DNA of 64,000 bases from Melghirimyces profundicolus (GTDB lineage: Bacteria > Bacillota > Bacilli > Thermoactinomycetales > DSM-45169), in the NCBI RefSeq assembly GCF_003054245.1, contig NZ_QBKR01000022.1, forward strand, positions 1-64,000, read 5' to 3'. The notes beneath the pieces were generated by a model. The model saw nothing but the letters and a program-made list of their open reading frames with translations. It had not been told where the DNA came from and made no database searches. Below are positions 44,404-53,338 of the stretch, piece after piece. The translations under genes and the position numbers were made by a program. Position 1 is the first letter of the stretch; each line of letters opens with the position of its first letter.

Positions 44404-44606
44404 GGGAGCGGTTGACCGAGAAGAATTAATCTTCACGGCCGGAATTCTTGCTGAAGCACTACACGGGACACCAGCCACAAAGTCAAAAAAACAGGGTGAG
44501 ACTGACCATGGCACGGTTTTGATTTCTTAGATACTTTTCATATGGAGGTTGCCAGTAACGCTAATTCCAGTTTTCAGTTCCACTGTTCTCCAACCCCAAA
44601 AACCTC

Positions 44607-44790
44607 TCAAGCGGAATGGATCATATTATTACAAACGAGTCTGCAATACAAACCTTTCTTTAAAAAATCGAATTCATTTTCCAAACCAGAAACATCCCCT
44701 GCAGCCGAAATAACCCCTGCATTGCTTCCAATATCCCATCTTCATATAATAAAGCAGTCCTGTCTTCAAAGTTTTTATTAAAACGGTCAG
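44607..44790 (-). pseudogene. Fragment of an unrecognised gene in two frames
   Basis: On the minus strand NFEDRTALLYEDGILEA is followed one frame away by NAGVISAAGDVSGLENEFDF and LKKGLYCRLVCNNMIHSA, ending at 44607. Reads as a continuous C-terminus with a one-base shift. AT-rich; family unknown. Confidence 0.4.
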
Positions 44791-44806
44791 GTAACCGTTT
44801 TAATAA
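44775..44806. repeat. Inverted repeat, possible terminator
   Basis: ttattaaaacggt / accgttttaataa with a CAGGTA loop; perfect 13-base stem. The following run is A-rich on the plus strand, T-rich on the minus strand upstream of 44775. Confidence 0.5.
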
Positions 44807-44906
44807 AAATGATTCGGACATTGGGGTTTTTCGTCTCCGGTTCGGCCGGTTTTTCGTTTAAAATAAGAAAAACAGGCACAGATGCAGGGAGGGAAAACAT
44901 ATCAGC

Positions 44907-45473
44907 TTGTTAAATGAAATCCTGGAACATAACCGTACATTCGTCGAAAACCAACAGTACGAACCCTACCGGACCACCAAATTCCCGGACAAAAAACTGG
45001 TGATCCTGTCCTGCATGGACACCCGTTTGACTCAACTGCTGCCCGAAGCGATGAATCTGAGAAACGGGGACGCCAAGATCATCAAGAACGCCGGGGCGAT
45101 CATCTCCGACCCCTTCGACAACATTACACGCAGCCTGTTCGTCGCCATCTATGAACTGGGAGCGGAGGAAGTCTGCGTGGTGGGTCACCACGATTGTGGC
45201 ATGGCCGGGATCCAGCCGGCACGAACGGTGGAGAAGATGACGGACCGGGGGGTTCCCCGTTCCGTCATTGATACCCTGGAACGGTCGGGGATCCGGTTGG
45301 AAACGTGGTTGCAAGGATTTGACTCCGTGGAGGAGAGCGTCCAAAAGAGTGCAGCGATCCTCCGAAACCACCCGCTGCTCCCGGAAGGCGTGCCGGTGCA
45401 CGGGCTGGTCATCCACCCTGAGACGGGCAAGCTCGATCTGGTGACGGAGGGTTATGGGAAGAGGGGTCTCTGA
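44907..45473 (+). CDS. Beta-class carbonic anhydrase
   Basis: A 188-residue beta-carbonic anhydrase interconverting CO2 and bicarbonate. Zinc ligands Cys36 (LSCMDTR, with the Asp38-Arg40 dyad), His94 and Cys97 (VGHHDCGM). The length and C-terminal DLVTEGY match the small plant-type B/YtiB group. Start TTG 44907 is the only in-frame choice; AGGGAGGG lies 13 bases upstream, rather far. Backbone composition resumes here, marking the right edge of the first accessory block. Confidence 0.92.
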   Translation: MLNEILEHNRTFVENQQYEPYRTTKFPDKKLVILSCMDTRLTQLLPEAMNLRNGDAKIIKNAGAIISDPFDNITRSLFVAIYELGAEEVCVVGHHDCGMAGIQPARTVEKMTDRGVPRSVIDTLERSGIRLETWLQGFDSVEESVQKSAAILRNHPLLPEGVPVHGLVIHPETGKLDLVTEGYGKRGL

Positions 45474-45495
45474 TCGATCCATCGTTCATCCGGAG

Positions 45496-45538
45496 AAAAC
45501 CGGCTCTCTCGGAGAGAGGCCGGTTTTCCTTTCTTTTC
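45496..45538 (+). terminator. Carbonic anhydrase gene terminator
   Basis: aaaaccggctctct / agagaggccggtttt hairpin then CCTTTCTTTTCCC. Confidence 0.85.
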
Positions 45539-45578
45539 CCTTTTTTTCGTATTTTTCGGTTACAATGAAAGAGGTCCA

Positions 45579-46568
45579 TCAACGAACCAACGGGGCATGA
45601 GACCGCCGACGGACCAGGACGAAAGCGGGCCGTCCGAAGTAGAGGAACAAGGCCGTCAGGGTGGCGAGGGCGATTCCATATTTCGTCCAAAGCGGCCATG
45701 GAGCCGGGGTGATAAAACCTTCGATCAAACCTGCGACGATAAACATGGGAATCACACCGAGCACCAACTGGACCGTCACCTTTCCTTCCCGTTTAAAGGA
45801 CTCCAGACGGGTCAACTCTCCGGGAACCCAGAACGCATAGGCGAGGGAGAGTCCGGCTGCCCCGGCGATGAAGATGGCGGCTAGCTCAATCACTCCGTGG
45901 GGCCAGATGTAAGCCCAGAAAGAATAAGCTTCGCCGGCCCGGTGGAACAGAGCGGCCAGACTGCCGATCAGAAGCCCGTTCATAAACAGCACCCAGACGG
46001 TTCCGACTCCCAATAACGCTCCCAAGGCGAAGCAAAGAAAAGCGACCCGGATATTATTGGTCATGATCTGACCGGAGACAATCGCATGATCCCACTGGTT
46101 CCCGTTCTGAATCCCTTTCGGATCGACCTCGGCCAAGCCGGGGGGGAGGAAGGCGTTCGCATTGGCGGGATCCACCCAAGTCAGACCGAAGGAGAGGCCG
46201 GCTCCCGCCGCAAAAAGGAGCAAAGAGATCAGGAAAAAGGGAGCCCGTTCATGGAACAGTACCGGGAAACGCCGGGTGAAGAAGCGAAGTCCCTCCTTCA
46301 GGTCTCCTTTGGCGTTGGTGGCGTAAATCGTCTGATGGGCCCGGCCGACCAGACCGTTCAGGTAAGATACGACGGGCTGGTCGGGAAAATACGTCTGCGC
46401 GTAGGCCAGATGAGCCGCCGTTCTTCGGTAGGTATGGCCGAGCTCGTCCAATTCTTCCCTTCCGGCCCGACGGGAGCGGCAACGTCGGATGAGTTCCTCC
46501 AACCGGTCCCATTCCGGTTGATGTTTTTGGATAAAATGGGTCCATCGATGGGCGGATTGGGTGAGCAT
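45579..46568 (-). CDS. SpoIIM/DUF95-family membrane protein
   Basis: A 329-residue protein related to stage II sporulation protein M: cytoplasmic N-terminal helices (WDRLEELIRRC, DELGHTYRRTAAHLAYAQTY), then six membrane segments with IMTNNIRVAFLCFALGALLG and WPHGVIELAAIFIAGAAGLS, the two family signatures. It is longer than sporulation SpoIIM (about 210 residues) and divergent from an RDD gene, the pairing found with MoxR/DUF58 operons rather than with sporulation loci. I read it as a partner of the genes at 22.5-27.6 kb. Confidence 0.85.
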   Translation of the reverse strand: MLTQSAHRWTHFIQKHQPEWDRLEELIRRCRSRRAGREELDELGHTYRRTAAHLAYAQTYFPDQPVVSYLNGLVGRAHQTIYATNAKGDLKEGLRFFTRRFPVLFHERAPFFLISLLLFAAGAGLSFGLTWVDPANANAFLPPGLAEVDPKGIQNGNQWDHAIVSGQIMTNNIRVAFLCFALGALLGVGTVWVLFMNGLLIGSLAALFHRAGEAYSFWAYIWPHGVIELAAIFIAGAAGLSLAYAFWVPGELTRLESFKREGKVTVQLVLGVIPMFIVAGLIEGFITPAPWPLWTKYGIALATLTALFLYFGRPAFVLVRRRSHAPLVR

Positions 46569-46627
46569 TCGATTGGTTTCACCTCCGCGTCCATTGTATC
46601 ATGAAGCCTTTTCAAAGGAGTGATTCC

Positions 46628-47425
46628 ATGGAAAACCGGGTTTCGGTGACCACTCCCGAACACGTAAAACTGGATTTTCACACTGCAGGGATTGGCAGCC
46701 GGGCCGTCTCCCTTTTGATCGACTGGCTGATCCTGGGGGTCGTCAACGGCACCCTCCTGGTATTTGCCATCCTTTTTTCCCTGTATTCCACAGGTGTGGG
46801 AACTCCATTCTGGTCTTCGGTCACCATCGGCATCTTTCTGTTTCAGTTTTTCTTTCTTCCGCTTTGTTACTATACCTTGACCGAATACTTTCTGAACGGG
46901 CAAACCTTGGGCAAAAAAGCGATGGGCCTCACGGTGGTGACTGACCGGGGGACCGCCCCGGGTTTTCTGGCCATCGTGTTGCGAAACCTGCTTCGAATCG
47001 TCGACACGCTGCCTCTTCTTTACCTGACCGGGGTCCTGACTGTTTTTATCAACGGGAAGGAAAAGCGGTTGGGAGACCTGGCCGCGGGCACGATGGTGGT
47101 TCACAGAGACCCGGGCCGGATTCCCCGAATCCAACCGCTTTATCGGCACGAAGCCCCGGTCTTCACCTCCGGGGAATTGATCGGGATGAAAGATGCGGAA
47201 TGGGCGCTTTTGGGCCATTTTCTGGCCGGAAGGGAAGAGATGTTCCCGGAAGCCCGGAGGGAGATCGCCCGAAAGTTGGCCCTCTCGTTCCTGCCCGAGG
47301 GAAAGGCAGAAGAAGGCCGGGAAGAATTTTATCTGGAGGCCGCCTATTTGCAGCGAAATGAACGGGGCGCTCCCGCCTCTCACGGACGACAAACGGAGGC
47401 AGGGGAGGTTTTCCATGGAGTCTAA
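46628..47425 (+). CDS. RDD-family membrane protein
   Basis: A 265-residue protein from ATG 46628 behind AAAGGAG. The RDD domain (AGIGSRAVSLLIDWLILGVV with its Arg and the two Asp-type positions, then GQTLGKKAMGLTVV, LRNLLRIVDTLP, GKEKRLGDLAAGTMVV) spans residues 15-155; the C-terminal 110 residues are a soluble helical extension (LGHFLAGREEMFPEARREIA). Divergent from the SpoIIM-like gene with a 59-base shared promoter region; ends overlapping the SDR gene by 11 bases. Confidence 0.87.
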   Translation: MENRVSVTTPEHVKLDFHTAGIGSRAVSLLIDWLILGVVNGTLLVFAILFSLYSTGVGTPFWSSVTIGIFLFQFFFLPLCYYTLTEYFLNGQTLGKKAMGLTVVTDRGTAPGFLAIVLRNLLRIVDTLPLLYLTGVLTVFINGKEKRLGDLAAGTMVVHRDPGRIPRIQPLYRHEAPVFTSGELIGMKDAEWALLGHFLAGREEMFPEARREIARKLALSFLPEGKAEEGREEFYLEAAYLQRNERGAPASHGRQTEAGEVFHGV

Positions 47426-48170
47426 GCAAAACCGGGATTCCGCCCTGGTGACCGGCGCCGGCCGGTTGAAGGGGATCGGAGCGGCGATCTGCCGGGCATT
47501 GGCCGAAGGAGGCGCCGATATATGGTTCACCTGCCGGCCGGGCCCCGAAGAAGAGGAAGCGGAAAAGCTGAAACGGGAATTGAGGGAAAAAGGAATCCGC
47601 GCCCGCTTTTCCCCGCTCGATCTTTCTGATCCCTCCGCTCCCATGAAACTGCTGGACGAGGTGGAAAGTACGTGGCATCTTCCCCGGGTCCTGGTGAACA
47701 ATGCCGCCCATTCCGTACGGGACGTCTCCTTCGACACGCTGGATGCGGAAGTGCTGGACGTCCATTACGCGGTCAACCTTCGGGCGCCCCTGCTTCTGAG
47801 TGCAGCATTCGTCAAACGGTGCGAAGCCGGCCGGGGCGGGCGCATCATTTCCATGACCTCGGGTCAGTCCCTCGGCCCGATGCCGGGGGAGCTGGCCTAT
47901 GCCGCGACGAAAGGGGGAATGGATGCCTTCACCCGTACACTGGCGGCGGAGGCGGCTCCCAAGGGAATCACGGTGAATGCGGTCAACCCCGGACCGACGG
48001 ACACCGGCTGGATGACAGACGAGATTCGGAAGGAACTCCTGCCCCGATTCCCGATGGGCCGCCCGGGTGAACCCGTGGACGCCGCGCGTCTGATCGCGTT
48101 TTTGGCAAGCCGGGAAGCGCAATGGATCACGGGACAAATCCTGCACTCGGAAGGGGGCTTTCTTCGTTGA
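47415..48170 (+). CDS. Short-chain dehydrogenase/reductase
   Basis: A 251-residue classical SDR. Cofactor site TGAGRLKGIGAAICRALAEG near residue 13, NNAAHS, catalytic Ser in SMTSGQSL, YAATK (Tyr-x3-Lys) and the NPGPTDTGWMT loop; closes with QWITGQILHSEGGF. NAD(P)-dependent oxidoreductase of unknown substrate; the 3-oxoacyl-ACP-reductase-like pattern is not decisive. ATG 47415 behind GGGGAGG overlaps the RDD gene; its stop overlaps the next start. Confidence 0.9.
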   Translation: MESKQNRDSALVTGAGRLKGIGAAICRALAEGGADIWFTCRPGPEEEEAEKLKRELREKGIRARFSPLDLSDPSAPMKLLDEVESTWHLPRVLVNNAAHSVRDVSFDTLDAEVLDVHYAVNLRAPLLLSAAFVKRCEAGRGGRIISMTSGQSLGPMPGELAYAATKGGMDAFTRTLAAEAAPKGITVNAVNPGPTDTGWMTDEIRKELLPRFPMGRPGEPVDAARLIAFLASREAQWITGQILHSEGGFLR

Positions 48171-48722
48171 AGCCGGCGTATTTGTACCATTTCAGCGACG
48201 AACCGGAGATCCGGGTTTTTCATCCCCGGTCCCATCCCCGTCATCCCGACCGTCCTCCTTCCGTCTGGGCCATCGACGGTGCCCGGGAAGCCCACTACTG
48301 GTTTCCCCGGAATTGCCCCCGGGTGATTTTCTGGCCCAAACCGGACAGCCGGCGGGAAGAGGTGGAGATGTTGATGGGCCCCTCACCGGCGCCGAAGGTA
48401 ATCGCGATGGAAAGCAGGTGGCTCCCCCGCATCGGGAAACATCGACTTTATCGTTACAAACTGCCGGCGTCTTCTTTTCGTCTCTTCGACTCCACCGCCG
48501 GGTACTGGGTATCGGAGAAGAGCGTTCAGCCTGCCGGGGTGGAGGAGATCCCCGAGTTTGGAGCGATTGGCGTCAACGGGGGCGGAAGTTCGGTTCCTTC
48601 CCCGGTTCCTCCCGCTGGCGAAAGCGGTGGCGGCGTCCACTCTCAACTTTTCCATGATTCGATTGGGCAACGCCCATTCATCTCCCTCGGGTCACGTTTC
48701 CTGTGATAAGATGGAACCGTAG
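48167..48722 (+). pseudogene. DUF6886 family protein, single-base frameshift
   Basis: TTG 48167 (GGAAGGGGG upstream, overlapping the SDR stop) opens LYHFSDEPEIRVFHPRSHP, VWAIDGAREAHYWFPRNCPR and RLYRYKLPASSFRLFDSTAG, matching the DUF6886 family. At CCCC 48552-48555 the frame goes wrong; removing one C gives SLERLASTGAEVRFLPRFLP and ASTLNFSMIRLGNAH to a stop at 48722, the expected C-terminus. As written it ends at 48706 with an unrelated tail. Homopolymer site, so error or recent mutation. Confidence 0.78.
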
Positions 48723-48744
48723 ACACAGCCAGGAGGGGATCCCA

Positions 48745-49737
48745 GTGAAAGCAGTCGTCCATCATCAACCCGAAGGCTTTGACGGACTGAAAGTGACGGC
48801 AATGGAGGAGCCGACCCCGGGTCCCGGCGAAGTGACGGTGGCCCTGAAGGCTTCCGGTCTGAATCACCGGGACATTTGGACTCTGTTCCGCAAGCGGGAG
48901 TCGTCCGATCCGGTCATCCTCGGCTCCGACGGAGCAGGGGTGGTGAAAGCCGTCGGCGAAGGGGTCGAGTCATTCCGGGTGGGACAGGAAGTGGTGATCA
49001 ACCCCAGTCTCGGCTGGCCTGTTAAAAGTGAAGCCCCGCCGGCCGGATTCGAAATCCTGGGGGCGCCCACCCACGGAACCTTCGCGGAGGAAATCCGCAT
49101 CCGGGCGGAAAACGTGGAACCGAAGCCGACCCACCTGACCTGGGCGGAAGCCGGTGTACTTCCCCTGGCCGCCCTGACGGCATACCGGGCTCTCTTCACC
49201 CGCGGCCAGGTGAAAGAAGGGGAACATCTCCTGATCCCGGGCATCGGCAGCGGGGTGGCCACCTTTCTCCTGCAGATGGCCAAGGCGGCGGGAGCCCGGG
49301 TGACCGTCACTTCCCGAAGCGAAGAAAAACGAAAGCAAGCCCTGGAGCTGGGAGCCGACGCGGCCATTGACAGCCACGGGGACTGGGCGGAGCAAATGAA
49401 GGGCGAACAGGTGGACCTGGTGATCGACAGCGTGGGACCGGCCACCTTTGACCAGTGCCTCGACCGCCTCCGCCCCGGGGGGAGACTGGTCAACTTCGGT
49501 GAAACCAGCGGCAAAACCGTGGAGATCCCTCTTCGCCCCTTTTTCTTCGGCCAGTTCACCCTGATGGGAACCACCATGGGAAGCACCGAAGAGTTTCGCG
49601 AGATGCTCCGCTTTGTCTCGGAGCACCGGATCCGCCCGGTGATGGACCGGACATACCCGCTGTCAGAAGCCCGACAAGCCTTTCTCCGAATGGAGGAGGG
49701 GAAACAGTTCGGTAAAATCGGTTTTGAAAATGCCTGA
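48745..49737 (+). CDS. Zinc-type alcohol dehydrogenase-like / quinone oxidoreductase
   Basis: A 330-residue medium-chain dehydrogenase from GTG 48745 behind AGGAGGGG. GroES-like N-terminal domain (LKASGLNHRDIWTLFRKRES, LGSDGAGVVKAVGEGVESFR), Rossmann domain (IPGIGSGVATFLLQMAKAAG, then VDLVIDSVGPATFDQCL and GGRLVNFGETSG). The structural four-cysteine zinc loop is absent, favouring the zinc-free quinone-oxidoreductase branch (YogA-like). NADPH-dependent reduction is expected; substrate unknown. Last backbone gene before the second accessory block. Confidence 0.9.
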   Translation: MKAVVHHQPEGFDGLKVTAMEEPTPGPGEVTVALKASGLNHRDIWTLFRKRESSDPVILGSDGAGVVKAVGEGVESFRVGQEVVINPSLGWPVKSEAPPAGFEILGAPTHGTFAEEIRIRAENVEPKPTHLTWAEAGVLPLAALTAYRALFTRGQVKEGEHLLIPGIGSGVATFLLQMAKAAGARVTVTSRSEEKRKQALELGADAAIDSHGDWAEQMKGEQVDLVIDSVGPATFDQCLDRLRPGGRLVNFGETSGKTVEIPLRPFFFGQFTLMGTTMGSTEEFREMLRFVSEHRIRPVMDRTYPLSEARQAFLRMEEGKQFGKIGFENA

Positions 49738-49807
49738 TCATCGATCGAGCGGTGGTGGGGGGCTTAACCGGAACCTTGCCGTCCCGATTCCTCAGCACTC
49801 AAAAGTC

Positions 49808-49846
49808 AAACACCGGCCCCGTTATCATAAATGGGGTCGGTGTTTT
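49808..49846 (+). terminator. Terminator downstream of the dehydrogenase gene
   Basis: acaccggcccc / ggggtcggtgt hairpin followed by TTTTG. Confidence 0.75.
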
Positions 49847-49981
49847 GTATCTGACAGGGGGGTACGGCGGAATCAGGGGCCGCTATTGTACAGGGATGAA
49901 AAAGGGATGGTTGCTTTGTTTATCCTGCCTTTGTTGTTGACTGGATGACAGAAAACCAAATCGGTGATATCTATTCCCAAT

Positions 49982-50302
49982 TTAACTTATTAAAAAATAA
50001 CGGGCTAACAATCCAATCATGATTCCAATCACAACAGAAGGAAGGAATATTTTGATTATCTTCATTGTAATGGCTGTGGAAAGACAGCCGATAAGAACCG
50101 GATATGAAATATCCAGATGTCCTTCCGTGGGTACTAAGATTTGTTTGATGATCAGTGCCGATATAATTGCAACAGGGACATAATTAAAATATATACGAAA
50201 GGCAGAACCCATCTTTCGTCGTGCCATTATTTCGACTCCGATGATTCGTGATACATAGGTGGAAACGGATAGTAATCCGATTAGAATCCACTCATTAAGC
50301 AT
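49982..50302 (-). CDS. azlD: AzlD-family branched-chain amino acid transport subunit
   Basis: 106 residues, four membrane helices, AzlD type: SVSTYVSRIIGVEIMARRKM, FNYVPVAIISALIIKQIL, GCLSTAITMKIIKIFLPSV. AzlD is the small partner of AzlC in export of branched-chain amino acids and analogues. It overlaps azlC by 8 bases, but that azlC has lost its 5' part, so the pair should be non-functional. AT-rich, unlike its left neighbour. Confidence 0.85.
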   Translation of the reverse strand: MLNEWILIGLLSVSTYVSRIIGVEIMARRKMGSAFRIYFNYVPVAIISALIIKQILVPTEGHLDISYPVLIGCLSTAITMKIIKIFLPSVVIGIMIGLLARYFLIS

Positions 50303-50640
50303 CTTGGGACCCCCTCTTCAGATAAAGACCCACCAGCGGTGACAAAACACCCGTAAGAATAATCGTAAATACATTACCCGGTATTAAATATTCGAGCCCC
50401 ATCGCGATTACTGCAGCAGTGAGTGCTGTAGCAATCACGGGACTTTCTTTAAGACCGGGGATCAGAAGAGCTACAAAAGTAACCGGAAACGCCAGGTCCA
50501 ATCCCCATTTTCCAGGATCGATTTGATTTCCAATCAAAGCTCCAATGAGCGAAGAGAATACCCAAGCGATATAGAAAGTACCCACAACGATCCCAAAATA
50601 AAGAGGGTCGGGTCCATATTTTTTAAACCTTGAACTAAAA
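50295..50640 (-). pseudogene. azlC: AzlC, N-terminally truncated
   Basis: Homology starts abruptly at about 50635 with FKKYGPDPLYFGIVVGTFYI (no start codon) and continues AWVFSSLIGALIGNQIDPGK, LAFPVTFVALLIPGLKESPV to 50295. Roughly the first half of the permease, including the conserved proximal helices, is absent. Beyond the break the sequence is unrelated and gene-free to 51157. The ORF that could start at 50585 would give only 96 residues. Confidence 0.82.
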
Positions 50641-51156
50641 CAATATGTAACAAAACATTAACGAGCAAAACGATTCATACAGATCAAACTTCTTCCGGGC
50701 GAATTCGGTACCGGGAACGAAAGCCAACCTCGGAGGTAATCCGTGTCGTTTAAAATAAGCACTGAATCGAAAAATGCTATTGGTATCCCTTTGTGTACTT
50801 TTCGGAAGGTTTGATATAAGATAATGTCGTACCATGCCAACCCGACCGAGATCTCACCCGCGGTCGGAAATGAGGGATTATCCTTGCCAGCCGTGATTTT
50901 AAACTGACCAAACAAAAGAAGACGGCATAAGAGACCGCCAAAGCGAAAAAACCTGTTATTTTACAGGTTTCTTTTCTGTGCCGTTTTCCGGGTTTCGTTT
51001 AAGAGCATGGGTGGCTTCCCGTCCCTAAGATCACCGGCCTTTACGGGCTGTGCGGTTTTTATGTCAGGACAGGAAGGGGTCTTCCTGTCCTTTTTGTCTT
51101 GGGAATGGCCTGCCTGTGTTCATCATCGACCGAACACAGAAGGGATGAAAATATAA
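50641..51156. other. Gene-free interval with two terminator-like hairpins
   Basis: Hairpin aaacctgt / acaggttt with CTTTTC at 50949-50975, and aggacaggaag / cttcctgtcct with TTTTTG at 51066-51096, the latter only 60 bases before the MFS gene. An 85-codon minus-strand frame at 50658-50915 has no ribosome site and no recognisable similarity. Confidence 0.6.
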
Positions 51157-52398
51157 ATGGATCGACGCATGTTCGCTTATCATATGTACCTTGTGTATAT
51201 GGGTGCCACGGCTTTTTTATTCGCTGTGTATTCCACCGCAGCTTCCGTTTACCGAATTCAAGAAGTGGGGTTGGATGCCGTTCAGCTTCTGTGGATCGGG
51301 TTCGCGTTGGAAGTGAGCTGTTTTCTCTTTGAAATCCCCACCGGGGTGGTGGCGGATCTGTACAGCCGGAAGCGCTCGATGGCCATCGGCTTGTTGTTGA
51401 CGGGATGTGGATTCCTGTTGGAGGGAAGCGTCCCCCTCTTTGGTGCTGTGTTGGGGGCTCAGGTTTTGTGGGGAGTCGGATACACATTTCTCAGCGGCGC
51501 TGATCAGGCTTGGATCGCCGATGAGCGGGGTGGCGACGGGATGGAAGGACTCTATCTGCGCGGGGCCCAAGTCGCTCAGTTTCTCACTTTGGCCGGCATG
51601 GCTGCAGGAACGGGATTGGCCTCTTATGATCTTTCCTTTCCGCTGCAGGTCTCGGGGGTCATGTATTTTGCACTGGCGTTATTTGTTTGGCTCGGCTTTC
51701 CCGAGAACAGGTTCACTCCTTCCGATTCCCGGGAGGAAAACACTTGGAGGGCCATGTGGGGGACATTTTTCCTTGGCGTCAAGGCGGTACGAGCCAGTAC
51801 CGTTCTGGTCGTCATCCTTGGGATCAGCCTTTTCAGCGGATTGTACAGCGAGGGGTTTGATCGCCTGTACACTCTGCATCTGCTGGAGAACTTCCGGTTT
51901 CCTGGTTTCATCGATATTCCGGATGTCGTCTGGATCGGCGGAATCAACGCCGTTGCCATGGTCCTGAACATTATCGCGGTGGAATGGATCCAACGCCGAT
52001 TCCAAAAGACCGGACGACTGGAAAAAGTGGCCGTGTTATTGGTCATTAACAGCCTGATGACAGGATCCATCTTCGCCTTCGCCGTAACCGGGGAATTTTG
52101 GATGGCCTTGGCTGCCTACTGGATCACCTATATTCTCCGAGGGACCAATCAGCCAATCTACAACGCATGGATCCATGAACAGATCCGGGAATCCCACCTA
52201 CGGGCCACCATTCTCTCCACCCAAGGTCAGATTCACGCCCTCGGGGAAATTCTGGGCGGCCCCCTGGTGGGAGCCATTGTCTGGAGAAGCTCTGCCGTAT
52301 TCGGCCTGATTGCCTCCAGTATCATCTTGGCCCCGGTCGTTCTTCTTTACCTGATGGTCTGGAGAGAGCGAAAGGGGAAGAGTTTCATGAAGATGTAA
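51157..52398 (+). CDS. MFS transporter (DHA3-type efflux)
   Basis: A 413-residue major-facilitator protein with 12 predicted helices. The conserved loop 2-3 motif A is EIPTGVVADLYSRKRSMAIG (about residues 53-72), and YFALALFVWLGFPENRFTPS opens the central loop. Similar proteins export drugs or metabolites by proton antiport; the substrate cannot be told. Start ATG 51157 follows AGAAGGGATG. Intact and of backbone-like composition, although flanked by debris on both sides. Confidence 0.88.
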   Translation: MDRRMFAYHMYLVYMGATAFLFAVYSTAASVYRIQEVGLDAVQLLWIGFALEVSCFLFEIPTGVVADLYSRKRSMAIGLLLTGCGFLLEGSVPLFGAVLGAQVLWGVGYTFLSGADQAWIADERGGDGMEGLYLRGAQVAQFLTLAGMAAGTGLASYDLSFPLQVSGVMYFALALFVWLGFPENRFTPSDSREENTWRAMWGTFFLGVKAVRASTVLVVILGISLFSGLYSEGFDRLYTLHLLENFRFPGFIDIPDVVWIGGINAVAMVLNIIAVEWIQRRFQKTGRLEKVAVLLVINSLMTGSIFAFAVTGEFWMALAAYWITYILRGTNQPIYNAWIHEQIRESHLRATILSTQGQIHALGEILGGPLVGAIVWRSSAVFGLIASSIILAPVVLLYLMVWRERKGKSFMKM

Positions 52399-52501
52399 CC
52401 ATCAAACGCACTCCGGTAAAGGTGATATGGGCGGGGGCCTTGTCTTCATGTGGTTTGCTTCGGGATGGTTGCTCACCGTACAAGGGGCAGAACCAGCAAT
52501 A

Positions 52502-53083
52502 CTACGAAATCAGCAATACATCCAATAATCGTTTCGCCAAGGATTTGTGACCTTTTTTTTCGGCCAAAATCAAAGGTGTTTCTCCTGAATTATTTTTCAG
52601 CTTAGGATTAGCCCCACGTTCAAGTAGAATGTCAACGATTTCATCTGCCCCATGAGCTGCCGCATGGTGTAAGGGACTCCATCCAGCGCTGTCTTGAACC
52701 GAAATGTCACTATTTGCATCGATCAGCATTTTGGCTATTTCCGTTCGCTGACCCGCCAAGGCGGCGTGCAAAGGAAGATTTTTCATCGCATTTTTGGAAA
52801 GCACATTCACTTCCGCCCCTTGATCTAAGAGGAGTCGTGCTACTTTTTGATGTCCGAAGAAGGAAGCGAGGTGCAAAGCGGTCCATCCATCCTCACTGTG
52901 GACATCAAGTAGTTCAAAATCTTTCTCCAAGTTTTCTTTTACAGCATGGACATCTCCCACGGCCGCCGCTTCGTACAGATTAAGACGCGCACCTTGGTCA
53001 ACCAATAGCTGTGTCACCTCCGTAGAGCCAAAGTATACCGAAGTCAGCATAGGGGTTACCCCATCCTTGTCTTTGGAGTACAT
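52502..53083 (-). pseudogene. Ankyrin-repeat protein cut by the transposon end
   Basis: 193 codons containing about five ankyrin repeats (DGWTALHLASFFGHQKVARL, NLPLHAALAGQRTEIAKMLI, AGWSPLHHAAAHGADEIVDI, SGETPLILAEKKGHKSLAKR). The frame's first ATG is 53081-53083, the very base before the transposon, and no ribosome site precedes it, so the true N-terminus was severed by insertion. The remainder may still be translated from inside the transposon end. Protein-binding family; partner unknown. Confidence 0.75.
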
Positions 53084-53120
53084 GGGGTTAGTCCGAGATA
53101 CGTGTAATATATACCGTTAG
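53084..53120 (+). repeat. Type A left terminal inverted repeat
   Basis: Begins GGGGTTAGTCCGAGATACGT; pairs with 61610-61646. Confidence 0.88.
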
Positions 53121-53267
53121 ACTGATTATTTGTTCCAAATGTAAAATAATTGAATTTTATCCATTTGTACCGGAGTTTCTAGGGAAGAAAAACTTCAGGT
53201 TGAAGGGTATTCGGAGGAGGGTTTATGGCCTGTACAGACCAAATTAGAGGGATATATGGAGATGATT

Positions 53268-53302
53268 TGATGGGAGGGATACCAAAGTGGTATCCCTCCC
53301 AT
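53268..53302. terminator. Perfect 16-base hairpin beyond the transposase gene
   Basis: gatgggagggataccaa on one side and ggtatccctcccatc on the other, nearly loopless. It lies between the left end and the transposase stop (53339) and may stop minus-strand transcripts or insulate the transposon end. Confidence 0.55.
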
Positions 53303-53338
53303 CTCTTATTCCATCCCATCACCATAGACGAAGCCGAG

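Noticed and set aside
46358-47737. 459-codon minus-strand frame across SpoIIM, RDD and SDR genes
   Set aside because: Spans three real genes; no domain recognised.
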